Part shown: positions 52,229 to 60,586 of the stretch, piece by piece
Numbering within the stretch: position 1 is the first letter of the stretch
Layout: the number at the start of each line of letters is the position of its first letter
From: an archaeon
Lineage (GTDB): Archaea > Nanobdellota > Nanobdellia > Woesearchaeales > GW2011-AR15
DNA: 64,000 bases
Assembly: GCA_018657065.1 (NCBI GenBank)
Contig: JABHXU010000020.1
Location: forward strand, 124,001-188,000
Reading direction: 5' to 3'
Program-made: the position numbers and the translations under genes
Notes under the pieces: model-generated
Seen by the model: only the letters and a program-made list of their open reading frames with translations
Databases searched by the model: none
Told to the model about the DNA's origin: nothing

Positions 52229-52813
52229 TTAGTTGGATTTGTAAAAAGTTAAAGTATCCCAATCACACATTAATCCTACAATTCCATCTTTATTAATTGT
52301 TTGAAACATTTCATAAGATCTCATATCTTGCTGCGAAAAAACACAACTTAATGGCGGATGACTATGTAATGAGATTATTGTTGAAGAATTGCATGGTTGA
52401 GAAGTTACTGAAAAAACATCTTGTTTGTAAATGTAAGGTTCATAAATTCCAGTTGCATAGTATGAATTATTTACTTTTTCTCCAGTTACACATACTTTAA
52501 ATTCATGTTTTTGATTATTTTCGTAGATGTAAGACAATTGTTTCCATACTAATTCATCAAAATACACTTTTCCACCTTGTTTTAAATCAAATGAATAATC
52601 TTCATTTAACTGCGAACTAACAAGTTTTCCTGATACTAATGATACCAAATGATATCCTGTTTGTGTGTTAATAAGTAAAAGAGAAAGTAAAACTAAAGCA
52701 ATAATAATAACATAAATCCGTTTAAGTGTTTTAAATAATTTTGATTCCTCTTTTTTTAATTCTTCATGTTCCTCTTGAACTTCTTTAATTTCTTTAATTA
52801 ATTCAGGATCCAT
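52229..52813 (-). CDS. Membrane-anchored JAMM/MPN metalloprotease-like protein
   Basis: 194 residues. A charged N-terminal helix (1-30) is followed by a membrane helix (about 33-50) and a JAMM domain. The motif is exact: Glu112 (TGEKV), then H150-S-H152-x7-S160-xx-D163. JAMM proteases remove ubiquitin-like or other protein tags. With an N-in topology the domain would face outside, unusual for deubiquitinases. C141 and C157 could form a disulfide. Confidence 0.82.
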   Translation of the reverse strand: MDPELIKEIKEVQEEHEELKKEESKLFKTLKRIYVIIIALVLLSLLLINTQTGYHLVSLVSGKLVSSQLNEDYSFDLKQGGKVYFDELVWKQLSYIYENNQKHEFKVCVTGEKVNNSYYATGIYEPYIYKQDVFSVTSQPCNSSTIISLHSHPPLSCVFSQQDMRSYEMFQTINKDGIVGLMCDWDTLTFYKSN

Positions 52814-52924
52814 TAAAAATACTAAGATTTAATTCTTAATAAAACTAATTGAATAAATATTTTAAACTCTTAAAACTAATATTGAATGTAAGATTTATAA
52901 ACTTAAGATAAAATCAAAAAACAC

Positions 52925-53752
52925 ATGAAATCAAAAATTTTAATTTTAATAATGATATTATTTAGTTTTGTAGGTTATGCTCAATGGGATGATTGTCCAT
53001 ATGGTGAAATTGATGAAGAATTTCCTGGAACATGTGGAAAATATATAGACACAAATAGTGATGATTTATGTGATCACTCACAAACAAATCCTACCATTAA
53101 TAGTGTTTCTTCAGATACTTCAAATCAAGAACAAATTGCTAAAGAAGTACACTATGATTTTATAACTGGAAAAGAATTAAAAACTAAAACTGTTGAAGAA
53201 GTTGCTGATCTTTACAGTATTAATGCTCATCAATATGCAGCTGCATTAAAAGAAAAATATCCAGGGGTAAATATTCATTGTAGTACAAATTTCCAAGAAT
53301 TACATGATAATTATGGGTTAGAACCTAGTGTAGCAAAAGAAGTTGCTGGATCACTTAAATCTCTAAATGAACCTCAAGTAATAAAAGAAGATAATAATGA
53401 AAAAAGAATTTCCATAACAAAAACAAAAAAACCATATATTATGATTCCAATATTTATTATCTCTACATTATTATATCTAACAACTTATATTCTTACAAAG
53501 AAAAAAATTATGAAACTTCGATCTCATATTAAATTATGGAATTATTTATTACTAATATCTTTTATTGTCTCAGGTGGACTTGGCGTAATGTTAGTTTTCA
53601 AAATTAATTTTGGATGGTTCTTAAATTTTCCAATTAATATGATGTATTGGCATGTTGAATTTGGAGTAGTAATGGCTATTCTTACAATTTTTCATATTAT
53701 TTGGTACATGCCATATTTTAGACGTATGTTTAAATATATGAAAAAATATTAG
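52925..53752 (+). CDS. Secreted/membrane protein with Cys-rich Ca-like motif
   Basis: 275 residues. A signal peptide (about 1-19, ending GYAQ) is followed by CPYGEIDEEFPGTCGKY and IDTNSDDLCDHS, a Cys-rich, Asp-rich motif known from bacterial redox-associated membrane proteins (CPxG...PGxCGxYxDTNxDxxCD). After a helical stretch come four membrane helices (about 168-270) with His residues (SHIKLW, YWHVEFG, FHIIW) of DUF4405-like cytochrome type that could bind heme. It may be an electron-transfer protein; this is inference. Confidence 0.65.
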   Translation: MKSKILILIMILFSFVGYAQWDDCPYGEIDEEFPGTCGKYIDTNSDDLCDHSQTNPTINSVSSDTSNQEQIAKEVHYDFITGKELKTKTVEEVADLYSINAHQYAAALKEKYPGVNIHCSTNFQELHDNYGLEPSVAKEVAGSLKSLNEPQVIKEDNNEKRISITKTKKPYIMIPIFIISTLLYLTTYILTKKKIMKLRSHIKLWNYLLLISFIVSGGLGVMLVFKINFGWFLNFPINMMYWHVEFGVVMAILTIFHIIWYMPYFRRMFKYMKKY

Positions 53753-53761
53753 TTAAGCAAG

Positions 53762-54187
53762 ATGGAAAGATTTTGGGATAAGAATAATAATTACGCTGCT
53801 GGAATAATTCATGAATCTACTTTTTGGACACTTGAAGTTAGTTATAGACAACATACAATTGGAAGTGTTATTATATTTTGTAAAAGACCTGTTGAAAAAA
53901 TTACTGATTTAACAAGCGATGAACTTCTTGATTTACAAAACATAATGAAAAAATATCAAGATGCCCTAGATAAAATTTGGCAACCTGATAGGTACAATTA
54001 TCTGCAGCTTGGAAATGCACTTCATAATTTACATTTTCATGTTATTCCTAGATACAAAAAAGATAGAACTTATGCAAATCTGAATTGGCATGATCCAACA
54101 TTTGGAACTGTTCCGACTTGGTCAAAAAAAGAATTTGATGAAGAACTAATAATTAAAATTAGAGAAGAAATTAAAAAAGTCCTTTAA
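53762..54187 (+). CDS. HIT-family protein
   Basis: 141 residues. The histidine triad is HNLHFHVIPRY (near 86-96) after YLQLGNALHNL. The HIT domain hydrolyses nucleoside phosphoramidates or dinucleotides. The N-terminal TIGSVIIFCKRPVEKITDLTSDEL and the length agree. It overlaps the fhs gene tail-to-tail by 17 bases and lies nine bases after the membrane protein. Confidence 0.85.
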   Translation: MERFWDKNNNYAAGIIHESTFWTLEVSYRQHTIGSVIIFCKRPVEKITDLTSDELLDLQNIMKKYQDALDKIWQPDRYNYLQLGNALHNLHFHVIPRYKKDRTYANLNWHDPTFGTVPTWSKKEFDEELIIKIREEIKKVL

Positions 54188-55760
54188 TTTCTCCATCAAT
54201 TAAATCTATATCTAGAGCTGCTGGTTTTTTACTAAGTCCAGGCATTGTCATGATTTTTCCTAAATAAACAACAATAAATTCTGCACCATTTTTTACAGTC
54301 AAATTTCTAACTGTAATTCTAAAATCTTTTGCACATCCACCTGCTTTTTTATTATCTGATAAAGATAAAGGTGTTTTTGCCATTATAATTGGATATCTTT
54401 TAAATTCTTCACTATATAATTTAATTTTTTCTTCTGCTTTATCAGTGTAATCAACACCAATTGCACCATAAACTTTTTTTGCAACTAGTTCAATTTTTTC
54501 CTTGATAGTTGCATTGTCTGGATAAATAAAGTTAAAATTATTTACACTATTTTCAATTGTGTCTATAACTGCTTTAGCTAATTCTATTGCTCCTTTTCCA
54601 CCATCAATAAATCCTGAATGCATTTCTACTTTTACACCTTGATCATTACATAAATTTTTCAAAGTTTCAATTTCTTGATCTGTGTCATCTGAAAATTTAT
54701 TAATTCCTACAACAAAAGGTAATCCAAAATTTTTTATAATTTTAATATGCTCTTTTACATTAAAGAATCCCTTTTCTAAATCTCCGTCTCCATGTTCTTT
54801 AATTGCTCTAACTGTAGCAACTAATACGACAGCATCAGGTTTTAAATTAGCAACTCTACATTTTACGTCTAAAAATTTTTCTGCTCCTAAATCTGAACCA
54901 AATCCTCCTTCAGTAATCACGTAATCTGCTAATTTTAAACTTAATTTAGTTGCAATAATTGAATTACATCCATGAGCAATATTTGCAAAAGGTCCTCCAT
55001 GAACAATAGCAGGACTTCCTTCAACAGTTTGTACTAAATTTGGATTAATAGCATCTTTAAGCAATACTGACATTGAACCTTGAGCATTAAGATCTTTTGC
55101 ATGTAATGTTTTACCTGTATTATCATAACCAATAATTAAATTCCCAAGTCTTCTTTTCAAATCATTTAAATCACTTGATAAACATAGAACAGCCATAACT
55201 TCTGATGCTGCAGTAATTTCAAATCCAGTTTCATATGTTCCTTTAATAGGTTTTCCACCTGAATTAACAAGTATTTTTCGCAGAGCTCGGTCATTCATAT
55301 CTAGAACTCTTTTCCAAACAACTTTATCAATACTTAATTCATTTCCTTGAAAAATATGATTATCAATCATTGAACTAAGTAAATTATTTGCTGAAGTAAT
55401 TGCATGTATATCACCAGTAAAATGAAGATTAATTTCTTCCATAGGTTCAATTCTACATTTTCCTCCACCAGCACCTCCTCCTTTAACTCCAAACACAGGT
55501 CCTAAAGATGGTTCTCTTAAAGCTATAATTGCTTTTTTTCCCATTTGTGCAAACGCTTGTCCTAAAGCAATTGTTGTAGTTGTTTTACCTTCTCCTGCCT
55601 TTGTAGGTGTTATAGCTGTTGTTAAAATTAATTTACAATTTTTGTTAGGTAAACTATCAACTAATTTATGATTTATTTTTGCAAACTTATCTCCATAAGG
55701 AATAATTTCTTTTAATTCTAATTCTTTAGCAACTTCATTTATTGGTTTCATTTTTTTCAC
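54171..55760 (-). CDS. fhs: Formate-tetrahydrofolate ligase
   Basis: 529 residues, slightly short of the usual 555. P-loop TPTKAGEGKTTTTIALGQ (about 51-68), LREPSLGPVFGVKGGGAGGG and NIAHGCNSIIATK are diagnostic. It joins formate to tetrahydrofolate with ATP. Third gene of a folate operon after 5-FCL and folD, overlapping folD by four bases. Confidence 0.96.
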   Translation of the reverse strand: MKKMKPINEVAKELELKEIIPYGDKFAKINHKLVDSLPNKNCKLILTTAITPTKAGEGKTTTTIALGQAFAQMGKKAIIALREPSLGPVFGVKGGGAGGGKCRIEPMEEINLHFTGDIHAITSANNLLSSMIDNHIFQGNELSIDKVVWKRVLDMNDRALRKILVNSGGKPIKGTYETGFEITAASEVMAVLCLSSDLNDLKRRLGNLIIGYDNTGKTLHAKDLNAQGSMSVLLKDAINPNLVQTVEGSPAIVHGGPFANIAHGCNSIIATKLSLKLADYVITEGGFGSDLGAEKFLDVKCRVANLKPDAVVLVATVRAIKEHGDGDLEKGFFNVKEHIKIIKNFGLPFVVGINKFSDDTDQEIETLKNLCNDQGVKVEMHSGFIDGGKGAIELAKAVIDTIENSVNNFNFIYPDNATIKEKIELVAKKVYGAIGVDYTDKAEEKIKLYSEEFKRYPIIMAKTPLSLSDNKKAGGCAKDFRITVRNLTVKNGAEFIVVYLGKIMTMPGLSKKPAALDIDLIDGEIKGLF

Positions 55761-56596
55761 TCAAGTTTTTCTATTTCTTTATAACATTCTAATGTGTTTT
55801 GCATTAGCATTGCAATTGTCATAGGACCTACACCTCCAGGAACTGGAGTTATATATGATGAATTATTTTTTACATTGATATAATCAACATCACCAGATAA
55901 ACTTCCATCATCAAGTCTATTAATTCCTACATCAATAACTACACAACCTTTTTTTACCATATCTTCGGTAACAAAATTAGGTTTTCCTATTGCAGCAACA
56001 ATAATATCTGCGTTTAAACAATGTTTCTTTAAATCTAAAGTTTTTGAATGACAAATAGTTATAGTTGCATTATTTTTCATAAGTAATAATGAAATTGGTT
56101 TTCCTACAATGTTACTTCGACCAATAACCACTGCATTTTTTCCAGATATTTCTATTCCCGTACTTTTTATTAATTCAATAATTCCTTTTGGTGTACATGG
56201 AATGATGGTTTTTTTACCTATTAGTAAATTTCCCATATTTAATGCATGAAATCCGTCTACATCTTTTTTTGGATCAATTGTTAAAATAATTTTTTCAGAA
56301 TCAATGTGATTAGGTAAAGGAAGTTGAACTAAGATTCCATGAATTAGTTCATCATTATTTAATTCTTCAATCAAGTTTAGTAATTCTTCCTGTGTTGTTT
56401 CAACTGGTAAATTAATTTTTCTAGAATAATATCCAACTTTTTGACACGCTCTTTCTTTATTTCTAACATAAACTTGTGAAGCAGAATTTTCTCCAACTAA
56501 AACTACAGCAAGACCAGGTTTTTTTTCTAATTTTTCTACTTTAATCTTTATTTGATCTTTAATTTTTTTTGATAATTTTCTCCCATCTATATCCAT
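55757..56596 (-). CDS. folD: Bifunctional methylene-THF dehydrogenase/cyclohydrolase FolD
   Basis: 279 residues. Diagnostic blocks: YVRNKERACQKVGY with the catalytic Lys, GILVQLPLP, DPKKDVDGFH, CTPKGIIELI, VVIGRSNIVGKPIS and PVPGGVGPMTIAML. It interconverts 5,10-methylene- and 10-formyl-THF. With Fhs it supplies one-carbon units for purines and serine. Confidence 0.97.
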   Translation of the reverse strand: MDIDGRKLSKKIKDQIKIKVEKLEKKPGLAVVLVGENSASQVYVRNKERACQKVGYYSRKINLPVETTQEELLNLIEELNNDELIHGILVQLPLPNHIDSEKIILTIDPKKDVDGFHALNMGNLLIGKKTIIPCTPKGIIELIKSTGIEISGKNAVVIGRSNIVGKPISLLLMKNNATITICHSKTLDLKKHCLNADIIVAAIGKPNFVTEDMVKKGCVVIDVGINRLDDGSLSGDVDYINVKNNSSYITPVPGGVGPMTIAMLMQNTLECYKEIEKLE

Positions 56597-56598
56597 TT

Positions 56599-57156
56599 TT
56601 AATCATTCACTCTAATAATTTGTTTTTCAGTAATAATTATATCCACAGGAATATCATGTTCTTCGTAAGGAATTTTTTCAAACAATTGAAAATCATAGCA
56701 TAATGCAATCTTAATTGCTTTTGAATCTCTGAGTAATTTATCATAATATCCTCCTCCAAATCCGATTCTATGTCCTAATTTATCAAAAACAATTCCTGGA
56801 ATTATTATTGCTTCAACATTTGTTATATCAAAAGGTTTTACAAATTCTTTTTTTGGAGCAAGTATTCCAAATTTTCCTAAATCTAAATTATTAAAATTTT
56901 TTAATTCTGACAAATAAATTTCTTTTTTATCAACATAAGGAACAATAATTCTCTTTCCTGATTCCAAAGAAGATTTAATTAAATCATGTGTTTGAACTTC
57001 TGACTCAAAAGAAACATAAAAACAAACAATATTTGAATTAATATATTCTTGTAAATTCAAAACTTTATTTTTTATTTCAATATTAAACTTTGATAATCCG
57101 TCTTTTTCAAATTCTTTTCTAAGCTTTAAAATTTTTTGTCGAAATTTTTCTTTCAT
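56599..57156 (-). CDS. 5-formyltetrahydrofolate cyclo-ligase
   Basis: 185 residues. The nucleotide-binding loop has a basic start (MKEKFRQKILKLR), the folate/ATP site includes VPYVDKKEIYLSEL, and the signature GIVFDKLGHRIGFGGGYYDKLL is complete. It rescues 5-formyl-THF. First gene of the folate operon with folD and fhs. Confidence 0.94.
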   Translation of the reverse strand: MKEKFRQKILKLRKEFEKDGLSKFNIEIKNKVLNLQEYINSNIVCFYVSFESEVQTHDLIKSSLESGKRIIVPYVDKKEIYLSELKNFNNLDLGKFGILAPKKEFVKPFDITNVEAIIIPGIVFDKLGHRIGFGGGYYDKLLRDSKAIKIALCYDFQLFEKIPYEEHDIPVDIIITEKQIIRVND

Positions 57157-57307
57157 TATGTTTTCCCTTGTTATCTAAAAAAATCTTGATTTAAAAAGAT
57201 TTGTTTGAATAGTAAATATAAATTAAAATTAATTAGTGCACATTCAAAAGTTTAATCCTTAATACTATTAGGTAACTTTTTTAAATTTAATTCTAATCTA
57301 AATAATC

Positions 57308-57859
57308 ATGAAACTAATTGCAACTGTTGGAATGGCTGGATCTGGAAAAAGTGTTGTTACAAGAATGATTGAAAAATTAGGTTATAAAAGAATCAGATTT
57401 GGAGATATTACTGATGAACTTTTACAAAAAAAAGGTCTTTCTTTAACTGAAGAAAATGAAAAAAAAGAAAGAGAAGAATTAAGAGCAAAATATGGAATGG
57501 CTGCATATGCTAAAATGAATCTACCTAAAATTGAAGACGCTTTAGAAAAAACAAATGTTATTTTAGACGGACTTTATAGTTGGGAAGAATATTTATTATT
57601 AAAAGAAAAATTTCCTAAAATGATTGTTCTAGCTATTTACACACCTCCTGAACTTAGATATGAAAGACTATTAGATAGAGACGTTAGACCATTAACTAGA
57701 GAACAAGGAATTAAAAGAGACAAAATGGAAATTGAAAATTTGCATAAAGCTGGACCTATAGCAATTGCAGATTATACTCTATATAATGTAGGAACAATGT
57801 TTGATTTTGAAAAAAACTTAGATAAATTTACTGAATGGTTGGAGGAACAAAATGAGTAG
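57308..57859 (+). CDS. UPF0200 nucleotide kinase-like protein
   Basis: 183 residues. P-loop GMAGSGKSVVTRMI (about 8-21), then FGDITDE, LDGLYSWEEY and RLLDRDVRP, as in the archaeal UPF0200 family related to dephospho-CoA and NMP kinases. Its in vivo substrate is unknown. It overlaps the dCMP deaminase gene by eight bases, which favours nucleotide metabolism. Confidence 0.88.
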   Translation: MKLIATVGMAGSGKSVVTRMIEKLGYKRIRFGDITDELLQKKGLSLTEENEKKEREELRAKYGMAAYAKMNLPKIEDALEKTNVILDGLYSWEEYLLLKEKFPKMIVLAIYTPPELRYERLLDRDVRPLTREQGIKRDKMEIENLHKAGPIAIADYTLYNVGTMFDFEKNLDKFTEWLEEQNE

Positions 57860-58328
57860 ACCTAGTTGGGATGAATATTTCATGGAAATTAGTCATGCTA
57901 TTGCTAAAAGAGCTACTTGTGACAGAGGAAAATCCGGTTGTGTTATTGCTCGTGATAAACAGTTATTAGTAACTGGTTATGTTGGTAGTCCTAAAGGTAT
58001 TCCTCATTGTGATGAAATTGGTCATCTAATGAAAACAGTTGAACATTCAAAAGGTACAAAAAGCCAACATTGTGTAAGAACAACTCATGCTGAACAAAAT
58101 GCAATTTGTCAAGCTGCTAAACTTGGTGTTGCAATAAATAACGCTACATTGTATTGTAAAATGACTCCATGCTATACCTGCGCAAAAATGATAATTAATG
58201 CAGGTATTATCAGAGTTGTTTGTGAAAAAAAATATCATAGAGGACTTGAATCTGAAAAATTATTTGAAAACGCTGGAATAAAACTTGATTTTGTTTCACA
58301 GGATATTGAAGAATACTCTAATCAATAG
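57852..58328 (+). CDS. dCMP deaminase
   Basis: 158 residues. Zinc motif HAEQNAICQAA (about 77-87) with the catalytic Glu, and PCYTCAKMIINAGI (about 106). The family (ComEB/dctD) deaminates dCMP to dUMP for dTMP synthesis. The ATG follows GGAGG, seven bases upstream, inside the end of the kinase-like gene. Confidence 0.94.
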   Translation: MSRPSWDEYFMEISHAIAKRATCDRGKSGCVIARDKQLLVTGYVGSPKGIPHCDEIGHLMKTVEHSKGTKSQHCVRTTHAEQNAICQAAKLGVAINNATLYCKMTPCYTCAKMIINAGIIRVVCEKKYHRGLESEKLFENAGIKLDFVSQDIEEYSNQ

Positions 58329-58378
58329 GTTGTTTTTAAATCAAAGATTTTAAAACAAATCTTTGATAATTTTTGTTT

Positions 58379-58615
58379 TTAAAAATTATCAATAAACTTG
58401 AGAATTTTCTTTTTACTTGTTTGACCTGAAATAATCTTAACTTTTTTTTTTGATAATTTAGAAAAAAATTTTATAATCTCAATATTTGCTTTGTTATTTT
58501 CTGGAGATGCTTTAATATTTACTTTATATGCATTTTTATCTTTATCAAACCCAATTAATTCATTTTTAGATGAATTAGGTTTTACAATTATTGCTATGTT
58601 TTCTTTGAATTCCAT
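58379..58615 (-). CDS. DUF167 (YggU) family protein
   Basis: 78 residues with IAIIVKPNSSKNELIG...YKVNIKASPENNKANIEIIKFFSKLSKKKVKIISGQTSKKK matching YggU, a small alpha/beta protein of unknown function. It overlaps the PHP gene by 22 bases. Confidence 0.9.
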   Translation of the reverse strand: MEFKENIAIIVKPNSSKNELIGFDKDKNAYKVNIKASPENNKANIEIIKFFSKLSKKKVKIISGQTSKKKILKFIDNF

Positions 58616-59370
58616 TTTTGCTTAAGTTTTGCAAAAAAATAATAAAAATAAACTTCATTTCTTCCTAATCTCGGTTCTCTTCCTATTACTATACATTTCT
58701 TTTGTTTAATACCATCCAAAAATTCTTTTATGTTTCTAGCTTTAACGCAAGTTAATGTGTTTCCTAGATATTTTAAACAATGTCCATCACTTCCACCTGT
58801 GTAACCTAACTTAGTTTTCTTTTGAAGATCCAATGCTTTAATATTTAATTTAGGATTATTACTTCCATTAATAACTTCAATAGCATCTACTTTGCTAAAT
58901 ATATCTCCTTGATTCTCAATATCTAATGGTTTAGCTCTAATTGTATATCCAAAAGGATGTGCTAAAGAAGCAATACATTTGTATTTTTTTCTAAGACTCA
59001 CAATTTCCATAAATGAAAGTGTTGTTTTCATATTACGAATACTTTGATCTTTATATGGTTCAATTTCTTTTTTATAAAATTCAACTAAGGTTTCTACATC
59101 ATAAAAATAAAAAAGAACGTCAAAACCTTTTTTTGACATAACTTCAATTCCAGGAATTATAAAATCACTTTCTTTTTTTTTCTTAAATATTTCTACACTA
59201 CCCTTTATTTCTGTGTGATCTGTTATAGAAACACCGATACCTTTTTTTCTAATTTTTTTTAAAATTTCGTCTGTAGAACTAGTTCCATCACTAAAAGTTG
59301 TATGATAATGCATGTCAACACATTTATAACCTTTTATAGGTTTAGCGTTTTCAAATCTAATATTGTTCAT
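58594..59370 (-). CDS. PHP-domain phosphoesterase
   Basis: 258 residues. Metal motifs: DMHYHTTFSDG (about 19-29), SITDHTEIKG, PGIEVM, ASLAHPFGY and GGSDGHCLKYLG. Members hydrolyse small phosphoesters or nucleotides (for example YciV, 5'-3' RNase/phosphatase). The His/Asp sets look complete. Overlaps TFS by four bases. Confidence 0.88.
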   Translation of the reverse strand: MNNIRFENAKPIKGYKCVDMHYHTTFSDGTSSTDEILKKIRKKGIGVSITDHTEIKGSVEIFKKKKESDFIIPGIEVMSKKGFDVLFYFYDVETLVEFYKKEIEPYKDQSIRNMKTTLSFMEIVSLRKKYKCIASLAHPFGYTIRAKPLDIENQGDIFSKVDAIEVINGSNNPKLNIKALDLQKKTKLGYTGGSDGHCLKYLGNTLTCVKARNIKEFLDGIKQKKCIVIGREPRLGRNEVYFYYFFAKLKQKWNSKKT

Positions 59371-59684
59371 TTATAATCTCGCCAAATATGCTTGCATTTC
59401 TGACATTTGAGAAATTTTGTTGCTGGTTCATCTGAAGCTCTTGTTTGTATTTCCCAAAAATATGCTTTTTTATGCCCACATTTTGCACATTCATCGCTTT
59501 CAACTAAAGGATAAATTTCTACTTCCTCTTCAATAGCTTCAATTTCTTTTATTTCTTTTATTTCTTCTTTAAGTTCTATTTTTTCTGCTTTTTTATTTGT
59601 ATAACCACAAGAACAAACTAAGGAATTTTTCCCTTTTTCTTTTTTTGGAGTCATTATTGACCCACATTTTGGACAAAACATCAT
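59367..59684 (-). CDS. tfs: Transcription factor S (TFS/RpoM)
   Basis: 105 residues from ATG 59684; a longer TTG start at 59705 would overlap the signal peptidase. The N-terminal zinc ribbon is CPKCGSIM...CSCGYTN and the C-terminal one is CAKCGHKKAYFWEIQTRASDEPATKFLKCQKCKHIWR. The acidic DE pair in ASDEP inserts into the polymerase to cut backtracked RNA. The linker is very acidic. Confidence 0.93.
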   Translation of the reverse strand: MMFCPKCGSIMTPKKEKGKNSLVCSCGYTNKKAEKIELKEEIKEIKEIEAIEEEVEIYPLVESDECAKCGHKKAYFWEIQTRASDEPATKFLKCQKCKHIWRDYK

Positions 59685-59685
59685 T

Positions 59686-60390
59686 TTAATTAAATAATCC
59701 TCCAACTGAGTTTTCTAAATGTAATACTCTAAGTAAATCTATAAACCATATTTTAATGTATCCTAAATATGGAATCCTTAAAACTGCTTTTCCTATAACT
59801 CTATCTTCCAAAATATCTATTTCATAAACTTTTTCATATGAAATTGATTCAGAATTATGATCTCCTTTTGTTTGAAAATGATATTTTCCTTCGTTAGTCC
59901 AAACTTTAACAATTCTATGAATAATTGGATCTGGTTGATTAGCTCTAAAAACTATAATATCTCCTACTTCCAATTTATTAGTTTTTCTCCCAAATAACAC
60001 AATAATATCACCTGTATTAAATCCATTATGCATTGAAAAACTCTTAAAATCATTTTTATTAATATCATAACTCCTATAATATTCTCCACATTCATCCCAA
60101 AAAACATCAAAATCTACTGGAATCTTTTCATCATAAGTTTTCCCACACATATTTAATTTAAGTTTATCATTATATGTAATTTTATGTTCCATACTACCAG
60201 ACACAACTGCAACAACAGGATGGGATGTTCCAAATAATAAACCAAGTCCTGGATAAATTATAAATTTAATTAAAACAAAGGCTAAAACAATATTAACTAT
60301 CCAACTCCAAATAGAGTCATCTTCCCAAATAAAATACCAAATTTTTTGCCAAGTTGTCTTAAGTTGCTTTTTTTTATGATCCTTAAACAT
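59686..60390 (-). CDS. Signal peptidase I (archaeal Ser-His type)
   Basis: 234 residues. A membrane helix (about 27-55) is followed by the catalytic VVSGSMEH (Ser66), a DPIIHRIVKVW block (His) and QTKGDHNSES (Asp). It uses Ser-His rather than the bacterial Ser-Lys pair. It removes signal peptides, for example from the secreted proteins at 52925 and 60587. There is a C-terminal hydrophobic end. Confidence 0.9.
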   Translation of the reverse strand: MFKDHKKKQLKTTWQKIWYFIWEDDSIWSWIVNIVLAFVLIKFIIYPGLGLLFGTSHPVVAVVSGSMEHKITYNDKLKLNMCGKTYDEKIPVDFDVFWDECGEYYRSYDINKNDFKSFSMHNGFNTGDIIVLFGRKTNKLEVGDIIVFRANQPDPIIHRIVKVWTNEGKYHFQTKGDHNSESISYEKVYEIDILEDRVIGKAVLRIPYLGYIKIWFIDLLRVLHLENSVGGLFN

Positions 60391-60441
60391 AGAACCTTTG
60401 CAAGAAGTGAAGTTATTTAAAAGTTGTGGAAAGAAAATTGA

Positions 60442-60585
60442 TTAATTCTCCTTAGTTTTTAGTTTTTTAATCCTAAATAAAAGGTAAATAATTACTCCTA
60501 TTGAAATTGGAATATAAATTAAAAAGACAATTAACCCTAGTAACATAAATTCCTGCAATGGCAAATTCATTCCAAATATAATCAT
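60442..60585 (-). CDS. 47-residue single-span microprotein
   Basis: Starting at ATG 60585, one base after the stop of the lipoprotein gene, 47 residues contain one strong membrane helix (about 12-38, LLGLIVFLIYIPISIGVIIYLLF) and a basic C terminus (RIKKLKTKEN). The tight spacing suggests co-expression with the lipoprotein and the signal peptidase operon. It has no known function and is too short to be found by common cut-offs. Confidence 0.55.
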   Translation of the reverse strand: MIIFGMNLPLQEFMLLGLIVFLIYIPISIGVIIYLLFRIKKLKTKEN

Positions 60586-60586
60586 T

